Shown here: piece by piece, positions 16,995-27,586 of the stretch
Layout of the letters: each line of letters opens with the position of its first letter
Position numbering within the stretch: the first letter of the stretch is position 1
DNA from: Mycetocola_A sp015752285
GTDB lineage: Bacteria; Actinomycetota; Actinomycetes; Actinomycetales; Microbacteriaceae
DNA length: 64,000 bases
Reading direction: 5' to 3'
NCBI RefSeq assembly: GCF_015752285.1
Contig: NZ_JADOUY010000004.1
Coordinates: forward strand, 434,001-498,000
Translations under genes and position numbers: made by a program
The notes under the pieces: model-generated
Databases searched by the model: none
What the model was told of the DNA's origin: nothing
What the model saw: the letters and a program-made list of their open reading frames with translations, nothing else

Positions 16995-18134
16995 TCAGGC
17001 GACGCCGGAAACGGCCGCAACGGATGCCGCGAGAGCGGTCGCGACGGCGTCTGCCTGGTCTGTGGTCAGATCGGCAGCGAAGGTCAGCCGCACCGCTGTC
17101 CGGGCGAGATCGGCTGGGAAGCCGAGGGCGGTGAGCACGTGTGACGGTTCATCGCTCCCGGCCGCGCACGCTGACCCACTCGACGACACAAAACCCCGGC
17201 GTTCGAGTTCGAGGAGGATCGCTTCACCACTGGTGCCCGGAAAGCAGAACGAGGCGGAGTTGGGCAGTCGCGAGGTCGCGGACCCGGTGAGGGTCGACCC
17301 CGGAATCTCACGGAGCACCCGGCCGATGACGGCGTCCCGCAGCACGCTGGTGTGCCTGGAAGCATCCTTCCGTTCCGCCTCCGCGAGTTCGAGCGCCGCT
17401 GCAAGACCGACGGCGAAAGCGACGTTCTCTGTTCCGGAGCGACGGCCCCGTTCCTGCCCTCCGCCGTGGACGAGAGGCTCGACGGGGAGACGGCCCCGGA
17501 TCCAGGCGAGGCCGATGCCTTTCGGGGCGCCGATCTTGTGCCCGGCGAGAGTGAGCGCATCGATCCCGTGTTGCTGCACACGCAGGTCGAGCCAGCCGGC
17601 CGCCTGGACGGCATCCGTGTGGATCGGGATGCCGTGCGCTGAGGTCACAGCGCCGAGCGTGGCGAGGTCCTGAACGGTGCCGATCTCATTGTTGGCGTAC
17701 ATGAGCGAGACGAGGGCCGTGTCTGGCCGCAGCGCGGCGTCGAGGGCTGCCGGGTCGACAAGGCCGTCGGAGCCGAGCTCGACGAAGGTCACCTCGAAGC
17801 CGTGGAGCCGGCAGAGGTAGTCGACGGACGCGAGCACAGCCTCATGCTCTGTTGCGGCCGTGACGATGTGCCGGCCCCGCGTCGACCCCAGTGCGATGCC
17901 CTTTACCGCGAGATTGTCGGCCTCGGTGCCTCCCGAGGTGAAGACGACGTCGCTCGCGCGCACGCCGAGCACGGCTGCGGCCCGGGCTCGCCCGTCGGCG
18001 AGGGCGCTCGCCGCCCGCTCGCCGACGGTGTGTGCACTCGACGGGTTGCCGAACTCACCGGTGAGATACGGCCACATCGCCTCGAGCACCTCCCGGCGCA
18101 CCGGCGTCGTTGCGGCATGGTCGAGGTACAGCAT
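16995..18134 (-). CDS. nifS: Cysteine desulfurase of the NAD operon (NifS/IscS type)
   Basis: The enzyme (379 aa) takes sulfur from cysteine with pyridoxal phosphate. The N-terminus YLDHAATTPVRREVLEAM and the PLP lysine in TLAGHKIGAPKGIGL are class V aminotransferase signatures. The catalytic cysteine lies in SSGSACAAGS, the NifS/IscS form. It is the last gene of nrtR-nadA-nadB-nadC-nifS; its ATG shares a base with the nadC stop (GTG 18137 is an alternative). The likely job is to supply sulfur for the iron-sulfur cluster of quinolinate synthase NadA, as known for nifS next to nad genes in Bacillus. Confidence 0.92.
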   Translation of the reverse strand: MLYLDHAATTPVRREVLEAMWPYLTGEFGNPSSAHTVGERAASALADGRARAAAVLGVRASDVVFTSGGTEADNLAVKGIALGSTRGRHIVTAATEHEAVLASVDYLCRLHGFEVTFVELGSDGLVDPAALDAALRPDTALVSLMYANNEIGTVQDLATLGAVTSAHGIPIHTDAVQAAGWLDLRVQQHGIDALTLAGHKIGAPKGIGLAWIRGRLPVEPLVHGGGQERGRRSGTENVAFAVGLAAALELAEAERKDASRHTSVLRDAVIGRVLREIPGSTLTGSATSRLPNSASFCFPGTSGEAILLELERRGFVSSSGSACAAGSDEPSHVLTALGFPADLARTAVRLTFAADLTTDQADAVATALAASVAAVSGVA

Positions 18135-19000
18135 CACGCCACCGGTGCAGTGGCGATCGAGACGTCGAGTCCCAGGTCGAGCGCGCGCACGCTGTGGGTC
18201 AGGGCCCCGGAAGAGATGACGTCGACACCGGTTCGGGCGATCGCGCCAACCGTCTCGAGGGTGACGTTGCCGCTCGCCTCGACCAGAGCGCGCCTGGCGA
18301 TGAGGTCCACACCGGTGCGCAGGTCGTCGAGGCTGAAATTGTCGAGCATGATCGTGTCGACCCCGGCAGCAAGAACGGCGTCGATCTGGTCGAGCCGGTC
18401 GACCTCGACCTCGAGGTGCGTCGTGTGCGACAGTCTCGCGCGCACGGCGAGCAGCGCCTCGGTGACGGAAAGTCCACCGGCGGTCAGCACAGCGAGGTGG
18501 TTGTCTTTCGCCATGACGGCATCCGACAGTGAGAACCGGTGATTGTGGCCACCCCCGGACCTGACCGCGTGCCGCTCGAACGCACGCAGGCCTGGCGTGG
18601 TCTTGCGGGTGTCGACGATGCGGGCGTGTGTGCCGTCGACGGCCTCGACGTACCGGGCGGTCAGCGTGGCGATTCCTGACATCCGCTGGGTGAAGTTGAG
18701 TCCGATCCGCTCCGCCTGCAGGATGCCGCGGGCAGGCCCGGTCACCGTCGCCAGCCGGTCGCCTGCGGCGAAGCGCTCGCCGTCGGCGATGTGCAGCGAC
18801 ACCTCGACCCGAGGGTCGACGAGCCTGAACGCCGCTGAGAACACCTCACCGCCGCTGAAGACCCCCTCCTCTCGGGCGGTGAGCGAGGCGATCGCCGTCG
18901 CGGCCTCTGGGATCAGGGTTGCGCTGGTCAGATCGCCCCAGGGGGCGTCTTCGTCGAGGGCGGCGCCGACGACGCGGTCGATGGCGGGGCGGGTCAGCAT
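18134..19000 (-). CDS. nadC: Nicotinate-nucleotide pyrophosphorylase (quinolinate phosphoribosyltransferase)
   Basis: NadC (288 aa) makes nicotinate mononucleotide from quinolinate and PRPP with loss of CO2. The N-terminus EDAPWGDLTSATLIP, the PRPP-loop region RIVDTRKTTPGLRAFERHAV and the segment RSGGGHNHRFSLSD are characteristic, and the end SGALTHSVRALDLGLDV is family-typical. ATG 19000 lies seven bases inside nadB, so the two are coupled. Length matches the family. Confidence 0.96.
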   Translation of the reverse strand: MLTRPAIDRVVGAALDEDAPWGDLTSATLIPEAATAIASLTAREEGVFSGGEVFSAAFRLVDPRVEVSLHIADGERFAAGDRLATVTGPARGILQAERIGLNFTQRMSGIATLTARYVEAVDGTHARIVDTRKTTPGLRAFERHAVRSGGGHNHRFSLSDAVMAKDNHLAVLTAGGLSVTEALLAVRARLSHTTHLEVEVDRLDQIDAVLAAGVDTIMLDNFSLDDLRTGVDLIARRALVEASGNVTLETVGAIARTGVDVISSGALTHSVRALDLGLDVSIATAPVA

Positions 19001-20544
19001 GTGGAGAGGACCTCTCGATGGTCGGCCGTGACAACGGCGGGGGCAGTGGCCAGGGAGTCCGAGCGGGCGTGTGCCCCGACGGAGACCGGTCGGGCGCGGG
19101 CGGCGCGCACGAGCTCGCGGGAGAGGTCCAGCAGGTTGCGGTCCTCGAGCGAACGGATGCTGCGCGTCTCGACCGGTTGCCTGGTCCAGTTTTCGAGAAC
19201 GGCGAGGGCATGGTCGAGCCCGTCTGCATTCCGCAGAAGCCCCGCCGTGTCCCACATCAGTTGTTGCATGGCCTCGCGCGAGAACGGTGGCGCGTCCGTT
19301 ACGGCTGCTGTGTCGTCCGGAACGGCGACCGGCGGCGAAGAAGCCTTCGGCGTGACCACAGTTGCGTCTGTGGCCACAACGGCGTCGGCGGCCAGGGCGA
19401 TCGCCGCTCGGGCCCCGAAGACGGCGCCCTCGAGCAGCGAATTCGAGGCGAGCCTGTTAGCGCCGTGCACCCCGGTGCTGGCGACCTCACCGACCGCGTA
19501 CAGGCCGGGAACGGTGGTGCGCCCCCAGAGGTCGGTGACGACACCGCCCATCCAGTAGTGGGCGGCCGGGCTCACCGGCACGAACTCACGCGACCAGTCG
19601 ACGCCCGACGCCCGGACGGCGCGATCGATGACCGGGAACCGCTCGGCCAGGAACGCGGCACCGAGCGCGGTGGCGTCGAGCACGACGGGAAGCCCGCCCT
19701 GCGCCGCCATCTCGGCGGCGATGCCCCGGGCGACGACATCTCGCGGTGCGAGCTCGGCATCGGGGTGGACCCGGTCGAGGAATCGGTGGCCGTCGGCGTT
19801 GCGCAGCACGGCACCCTCGCCGCGGACCGCCTCGGACACGAGAAAACTGCCCGACGTCGTCAGGGCCGTGGGGTGAAACTGGTAGAACTCCAGATCGGCC
19901 AGTTCTGCACCTGCTCTGAAGGCGGCCGCAGCCCCGTCACCGGTCGCGACCGGAGGGTTGGTCGTGTACGGGTAGAGGTGCCCGGCGCCGCCGGTGGCGA
20001 GCACGACGGCATCCGCCTCGAAGGTGGTCTCGGTTGCCTCCGCAGTGAGCAGTCGCGCGCCTCGTACCCGGCCGTCGTCGGTGACGAGGTCGACGAGGAA
20101 CGTGTTCTCGAGGATCTCCGCCCCGCTCTCCCGAATCCGGGCGACGAGCGCAGCCTCGATCCGGGCACCGGTGGCGTCTCCGCCCGCGTGCAGGATCCGA
20201 GGGAACGAATGGGCGGCTTCGCGACCCCGGGCGAACTCCGATCCCGAGCGGTCGAACTCGACGCCGAGGGCGATGAGGTCACGGATGCGTCCGGGGCCCT
20301 CGCTGCAGAGCACCCTCACGGCGGCTTCGTCGCACAGGCCGGCGCCGGCCGAAAGCGTGTCTGCGATGTGGGCATCGACGCTGTCGTCGTCGAACATCAC
20401 TCCCGCGATCCCGCCCTGCGCGTATCGGGTGTTGCTCTGCCCGAGAGTGGACTTGGTGACGAGCACCACGTCGGAGTGGACGGCGGCGGAGAGCGCTGTG
20501 GTGAGTCCGGCGATGCCGCTGCCGATGACGAGCACCCTGGGCAT
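18994..20544 (-). CDS. nadB: L-aspartate oxidase
   Basis: NadB (516 aa) oxidises aspartate to iminoaspartate. The FAD-binding N-terminus is VLVIGSGIAGLTTALSA; TLGQSNTRYAQGGIAGV is the conserved substrate/FAD segment, and HPTALTTSGSFLVSEAVRG is typical of the succinate dehydrogenase-like flavoprotein fold. GANRLASNSLLEGAVFG is the NadB signature near residue 365. ATG 20544 lies two bases after the nadA stop. Confidence 0.96.
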   Translation of the reverse strand: MPRVLVIGSGIAGLTTALSAAVHSDVVLVTKSTLGQSNTRYAQGGIAGVMFDDDSVDAHIADTLSAGAGLCDEAAVRVLCSEGPGRIRDLIALGVEFDRSGSEFARGREAAHSFPRILHAGGDATGARIEAALVARIRESGAEILENTFLVDLVTDDGRVRGARLLTAEATETTFEADAVVLATGGAGHLYPYTTNPPVATGDGAAAAFRAGAELADLEFYQFHPTALTTSGSFLVSEAVRGEGAVLRNADGHRFLDRVHPDAELAPRDVVARGIAAEMAAQGGLPVVLDATALGAAFLAERFPVIDRAVRASGVDWSREFVPVSPAAHYWMGGVVTDLWGRTTVPGLYAVGEVASTGVHGANRLASNSLLEGAVFGARAAIALAADAVVATDATVVTPKASSPPVAVPDDTAAVTDAPPFSREAMQQLMWDTAGLLRNADGLDHALAVLENWTRQPVETRSIRSLEDRNLLDLSRELVRAARARPVSVGAHARSDSLATAPAVVTADHREVLSTC

Positions 20545-20546
20545 GG

Positions 20547-21845
20547 TCAGGCTCCCGCCTGCACGGGCGGGCGGGCGGCGAGCATCCGTTCGAGGGCGAC
20601 CCGCGCGGGGAGTGCGACGTCGTCTGAAACGGTGATCTGGTTGAGGACCTCGCCGTCGAGCAGCGCGTCGAGCACCCAGGCAAGGTAGCCCGGGTGGATC
20701 CGGTACATGGTCGAGCACGGGCAGATGACCGGGTCGAGGCAGAAGATCGTGTGTTCGGGATGCTCGGCGGCGAGTCGCTGCACGAGGTTGATCTCGGTTC
20801 CGATCGCGAAGGTCGTGCCTGCAGGGGCTGCTTCGATCGCCTTGCGGATGTAGTCGGTCGACCCGGCCTCGTCTGCCGCGTCGACGACGGGCATCGGGCA
20901 TTCCGGGTGGACGATCACGCGCACTCCGGGGTGCTCTTCGCGTGCCTTCGCGATCTGATCGACGGTGAAGCGCTTGTGCACCGAGCAGAATCCGTGCCAG
21001 AGGATGACGCGTGAGTCGGTGAGCGCCTCGGCATTGTTGCCGCCGAGCGGCTTGTTCGGGTTCCACATCGGCATCTGCTCGAGCGGGACGCCCATCGCCT
21101 TGGCCGTGTTGCGCCCCAGGTGCTGGTCGGGGAAGAAGAGCACCCGCTGTCCGCGTTCGAACGCCCACTCGAGCACGGTCTGCGCGTTCGAGGAGGTGCA
21201 GACGATGCCGCCGTTGCGCCCACAGAATCCTTTCAGCGCTGCCGAGGAGTTCATGTAGGTGACGGGGATGACGGGCACCCTGCCGGAGGCATCCGGTTCG
21301 GTGCCGTAGAGCTCGGCGAGCTGTTCCCAGCATTCTTCGACCTGATCGATGTTGGCCATGTCGGCCATCGAGCAGCCTGCAGCGAGGTTCGGCAGGATCA
21401 CCGACTGCTCAACGGTTGACAGCAGGTCGGCGGTCTCGGCCATGAAGTGCACGCCGCAGAACACGATCGCTTCGGCGTCCGTGCGCTCCCGCGCCGCTGT
21501 CGCCAGCTGGAACGAGTCGCCCACGTAGTCCGCGTAGGCGAGAACCTCGTCGCGCTGGTAGAAGTGACCGAGGATCACAAGTCGGTCGCCGAGGGCTTCC
21601 TTCGCGGCACGGATGCGGCGGTCGAGCTCAGCCGCGTCTGCCTCACGGTAGAAGGCGGGCAGTGCTCCCTGGCGCGGAGAGCCGGTCGGGATGACGTCAC
21701 CCATCGACGAGCCGGGGCCGTAGCCGGGCGGCTGCAGGTCGAAGACCCAGGGTTTCTGCACGAGGTCGGGGCTGCACGCGGCGCCGCGGGCGCTGCCGGT
21801 GGAAATCTGCGTCAGTGTGCTGTCGACGGAGGCGGTGAGAGTCAT
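20547..21845 (-). CDS. nadA: Quinolinate synthase A
   Basis: NadA (432 aa) condenses iminoaspartate with dihydroxyacetone phosphate to quinolinate and holds a [4Fe-4S] cluster. Visible motifs are HFYQRDEVLAYADYVGDS, FCGVHFMAETA, CSMADMA, CTSSNA and DPVICPCSTMY, which contain the cluster and active-site cysteines. The N-terminal 80 residues are longer than in E. coli, as usual for actinobacterial NadA. ATG 21845 overlaps the nrtR stop in ATGA form. Confidence 0.96.
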   Translation of the reverse strand: MTLTASVDSTLTQISTGSARGAACSPDLVQKPWVFDLQPPGYGPGSSMGDVIPTGSPRQGALPAFYREADAAELDRRIRAAKEALGDRLVILGHFYQRDEVLAYADYVGDSFQLATAARERTDAEAIVFCGVHFMAETADLLSTVEQSVILPNLAAGCSMADMANIDQVEECWEQLAELYGTEPDASGRVPVIPVTYMNSSAALKGFCGRNGGIVCTSSNAQTVLEWAFERGQRVLFFPDQHLGRNTAKAMGVPLEQMPMWNPNKPLGGNNAEALTDSRVILWHGFCSVHKRFTVDQIAKAREEHPGVRVIVHPECPMPVVDAADEAGSTDYIRKAIEAAPAGTTFAIGTEINLVQRLAAEHPEHTIFCLDPVICPCSTMYRIHPGYLAWVLDALLDGEVLNQITVSDDVALPARVALERMLAARPPVQAGA

Positions 21846-22564
21846 GATGCTCCTTGCGTTGCGCCCGGGGTGAACGAACGGTTCCCGAGGGGTCCGTTGT
21901 TCTCGGCGGTCGCCGCGCGGTTGTAGCGATAAAGGCGGGCCGGGCGATGCCGGCCGCCGGTCTGCAGGTGTTCGGTGGGAACGACCTGGCCTGAGCCCTC
22001 GATCTGGCGCCGGAAGTTCGCCGGGTCCAGTGATTTCTGCAGCACGGCCTCGTGGACTTCGCGCAGTTCGGAGAGGGTGAAGGTGTCGCCCAGGAATTCG
22101 TGGGCGATGTGGCTGTACTCCAGTTTGTTGCGGAGCCGCCACAGGGCGTATTCGACGATGAGGTTGTGGTCGAAGGCGAGGTCGGGGAGGGAATCCGCTT
22201 CGAACCAGCGAACGTTCTCGGTTTCGACCGCGACGTCGGCCTCTTCCGAGCGCACAAGGGCCCAGTAGACGATCGAGACGACGCGGTCGCCGGGGGAGCG
22301 GTCGGTGTTCCCGAAGGCGTACAACTGCTCGAGGTAGCGCGGCGCGAGCAGCGTCGTCTCGGCCAGCGTCCGTGCGGCGGACTCGGCGAGCCCCTCGTCG
22401 GACTCCAGCGGACCGCCCGGGAGCGCCCAACGGTCGACGTATGGTTCGCGGATGCGACGCACCAGCGGCATCCACATCGACATCAGTCCCGTTTCGGGGT
22501 GCGGACGCAGGGCGAAAATGACGGTCGAAACGGCCACCTGAACGGCGACGTGACCTGTGGTCAT
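21842..22564 (-). CDS. nrtR: NrtR-type NUDIX-HTH regulator of NAD biosynthesis
   Basis: The protein (240 aa) has an N-terminal NUDIX-like domain (residues about 10-140, with ALPGGPLESDEGLAESAA in the box region) and a C-terminal winged-helix domain (about 150-215). The NUDIX box is degenerate: the E-x-x-E-E catalytic set is not complete (AARTLAETTLL), as in NrtR regulators that bind ADP-ribose without needing hydrolysis. ATG 22564 follows GGGAGGAC. It is the first gene of the nad operon and a 23-bp palindrome lies right upstream, so it is very likely the autoregulated repressor of the operon. Confidence 0.88.
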   Translation of the reverse strand: MTTGHVAVQVAVSTVIFALRPHPETGLMSMWMPLVRRIREPYVDRWALPGGPLESDEGLAESAARTLAETTLLAPRYLEQLYAFGNTDRSPGDRVVSIVYWALVRSEEADVAVETENVRWFEADSLPDLAFDHNLIVEYALWRLRNKLEYSHIAHEFLGDTFTLSELREVHEAVLQKSLDPANFRRQIEGSGQVVPTEHLQTGGRHRPARLYRYNRAATAENNGPLGNRSFTPGATQGAS

Positions 22565-22586
22565 GGTGTCCTCCCGTTCATCTCCG

Positions 22587-22609
22587 GTTAAAGTCACTTC
22601 GACTCTAAC
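22587..22609. promoter_or_regulatory. 23-bp palindrome, likely NrtR operator
   Basis: GTTAAAGTC and GACTCTAAC flank a five-base centre; eight of nine arm positions are complementary. It lies 22 bases upstream of the nrtR start. NrtR regulators bind palindromes of about this length, so it is the best operator candidate. A second, shorter palindrome GTCA-TTG-TGAC follows at 22626-22636. Confidence 0.65.
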
Positions 22610-22783
22610 TCGTGACCATCTTAGTGTCATTGTGACCAAAACAGAAACGTCGGAATTCATCTCCCGTCATCCGCCGTTTCCGCTTCGCCACATTCAGGAA
22701 CTTCCGGGGAAGGGGTGGATGAGCACGAGCGGGCGCATGGCACGGTAAGCTGAGCGCAAATCGAATATCGGGCCGCACACGCG

Positions 22784-22972
22784 ATGCGGGAGAGCCGGGC
22801 TTGCCCGGCACCGAAGGAGCAAGCCTCCCCGCCAATCTCTCAGGTCTACGTACCGCATCGAACTGGTCACTCTGGAAAGCGAACGCTCACCACGTTCCGC
22901 CGACGGTGAAAGCCGCTCCTGCCGTTTCCGGCACGGGCGCGCGAAACTCTCAGGCCGATGACAGAGGGGGAG
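22784..22972 (+). ncRNA. Tandem glycine riboswitch
   Basis: Two glycine-aptamer units precede gcvT. The first spans about 22784-22858, with the conserved pieces GCGGGAGAG, ACCGAAGGAGCAA and AATCTCTCAGG. The second spans about 22869-22972, with GGAAAGC, GACGGTGAAAGCC, GAAACTCTCAGG and GACAGAGGGGG. A short linker joins them, as in the usual tandem architecture. It ends about 67 bases before the gcvT start and should switch on the glycine cleavage genes when glycine is high. Confidence 0.93.
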
Positions 22973-23039
22973 TTCCCAAGGCACCTTGCGTGCCGCAGCC
23001 GCACTCGCGACCGTCCGTCAGGACGGAACTGGAGAACTC

Positions 23040-24170
23040 GTGTCCGATCCCGTACCTGAACGCACCAGCCCGCTTTTCCCGATCCATCAAGAGCTCGGCG
23101 CGAGCTTCACCGACTTCGCCGGCTGGCAGATGCCCGTGCGCTACTCGAGCGACCTTGCCGAGCACGCGGCCGTGCGCACGACCGCCGGGATCTTCGACAT
23201 CTCCCACATGGCCGAAATCCGCGTCACAGGAGCGGATGCGGTCGCGTTCCTCGACTATGCGCTCGCGGGCACGATCTCCGCGGTGAACGTCTCGCAGGCC
23301 AAGTACACGCTCCTGCTCAATGACGCCGGCGGCATCGTCGATGACCTCATCGTCTATCAGAGAGCGCCGGGGGAGTACCTCGTCGTTGCGAACGCCGGCA
23401 ACCGTGCCCCCGTCGTCGCCGCGCTGCAGGAGCGGGCGGCCGGGTTCGCCGATGTGCACGTCGACGACATCAGCGACGACATCGCTCTGATCGCCGTGCA
23501 GGGCCCGAACGCCCGCGAGATCCTCGAGAAGACCGCCGGTCTCGCGGTTCAGGACGGCAGGCAGCCTCTCGCCGACCTCCGGTACTACTGGTCAACGGAC
23601 GCCTCGTTCGCCGAACGGTCCGTCTTCATCGGCCGGACCGGCTATACGGGCGAAGACGGCTTCGAACTGTACGTCGACACGGCGGATGCCGTCGCGCTCT
23701 GGCGTGCCCTCACCGCGGCCGGCGCTGACCTCGGACTCGTTCCAGCCGGACTGGCCAGCCGCGACACCCTGCGTCTCGAGGCAGGGATGCCGCTCTACGG
23801 TCACGAACTCGGCGAAGACACCCTTCCGGTGCAGGCCGGGCTCGGCCGGGTGGTCCACCTGACCAAGGAGTGCGACTTCGTCGGCCGTGCCGCTGTCGAG
23901 GCCGGTCCGGCAGACGATGCCCGCGTTCTCGTGGGTCTCGTCTCCGACGGCCGCCGAGCCGGCCGGGCCGGATACCCGGTCATGTCCGGCGACACGACGG
24001 TCGGAACCGTGACGAGCGGTGCGTTGTCACCGACTCTCGGGCATCCGATCATGATGGCGTACGTCGACTCGGCCCTCGCCGAGCCGGGCACCGCGCTCGC
24101 CATCGATGTCCGCGGCACCGCCGTCCCCGCAACCGTCACAGCACTCCCGTTCTACAGAAGAGAGAAGTAA
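23040..24170 (+). CDS. gcvT: Glycine cleavage system T protein (aminomethyltransferase)
   Basis: GcvT (376 aa) releases ammonia from the aminomethyl group on GcvH and passes the one-carbon unit to tetrahydrofolate. Motifs include HQELGASFTDFAGWQMPVRY, GIFDISHMAEI and GRTGYTGEDGFELYV. GTG 23040 is chosen because GGAG lies five bases upstream; a GTG-type start farther up would run into the riboswitch. First gene of gcvT-gcvH-gcvP. Confidence 0.95.
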   Translation: MSDPVPERTSPLFPIHQELGASFTDFAGWQMPVRYSSDLAEHAAVRTTAGIFDISHMAEIRVTGADAVAFLDYALAGTISAVNVSQAKYTLLLNDAGGIVDDLIVYQRAPGEYLVVANAGNRAPVVAALQERAAGFADVHVDDISDDIALIAVQGPNAREILEKTAGLAVQDGRQPLADLRYYWSTDASFAERSVFIGRTGYTGEDGFELYVDTADAVALWRALTAAGADLGLVPAGLASRDTLRLEAGMPLYGHELGEDTLPVQAGLGRVVHLTKECDFVGRAAVEAGPADDARVLVGLVSDGRRAGRAGYPVMSGDTTVGTVTSGALSPTLGHPIMMAYVDSALAEPGTALAIDVRGTAVPATVTALPFYRREK

Positions 24171-24174
24171 GACC

Positions 24175-24548
24175 ATGGCAGACAAGACCGCGTTGAAGTA
24201 CACCCCCGAGCACGAATGGCTCGACATCGACGGTGACGTCGCCACGGTCGGCATCACCGACTATGCCGCCGACAAGCTCGGAGACGTCGTCTTCGTCGAG
24301 CTGCCCGATGTCGACGGCACCCTCGCCTCCGGCACCGTCGTCGGCGAAATCGAGTCGACCAAATCGGTCGGGGAGCTCTTCGCCCCCGTCGACGGCACCG
24401 TGACCGAGCAGAACACCGACGTCGTTGACGACCCGAGCCTGGTCAACAGCGACCCGTTCGGCGCCGGCTGGCTCATCAAGGTGCGGTTCGACGCTCTCCC
24501 GGACGGCCTGCTCAGCTGGGACGAGTATTCCGTGCTGGTCGGCGAATA

Positions 24549-24549
<1 letters not shown>
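24175..24549 (+). CDS. gcvH: Glycine cleavage system H protein
   Basis: GcvH (124 aa) is the lipoyl carrier of the glycine cleavage complex. YTPEHEWLDIDGDVATVGIT opens the protein, and the lipoylated lysine lies in EIESTKSVGE (near residue 63). It is in frame from ATG 24175, four bases after the gcvT stop, and its TAA shares a base with the gcvP ATG. Confidence 0.97.
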
Positions 24550-27410
<2,861 letters not shown>

Positions 27411-27461
27411 ACCAGCTCGGCCCGAGCCCACATTCACGAGACCCCGCCCGCTTCCCGACTA

Positions 27462-27562
27462 CAAATTCAGGAGATCCTTGCCGACACGCCGTCGGAGGAC
27501 ACCGCCAGACGGCGTGTCGCACCAGATCTCCTGAATTTGCAGAGGTTCTCCTGAATTTGCAG
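27462..27562. repeat. Nested inverted repeat with extra direct copy
   Basis: Outer arms CAAATTCAGGAGATC (27462-27476) and GATCTCCTGAATTTG (27525-27539) are perfect over 15 bases. Inner arms CGACACGCCGTC (27482-27493) and GACGGCGTGTCG (27508-27519) are perfect over 12. A direct copy of TCTCCTGAATTTGCAG follows 20 bases on (27527-27542 and 27547-27562). The outer arms are AT-rich compared with the surroundings. It lies between the convergent ends of gcvP and the CAP-domain gene, so it may serve as a two-way terminator, but it also looks like a small dispersed repeat element. Confidence 0.8.
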
Positions 27563-27586
27563 TTCGAGGGCTGAAGATCGACGCCT

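Noticed and set aside
18919..20688. A 589-codon plus-strand frame opposite nadB and nadC
   Set aside because: Antisense to well-identified genes, no recognisable domain, skewed composition.
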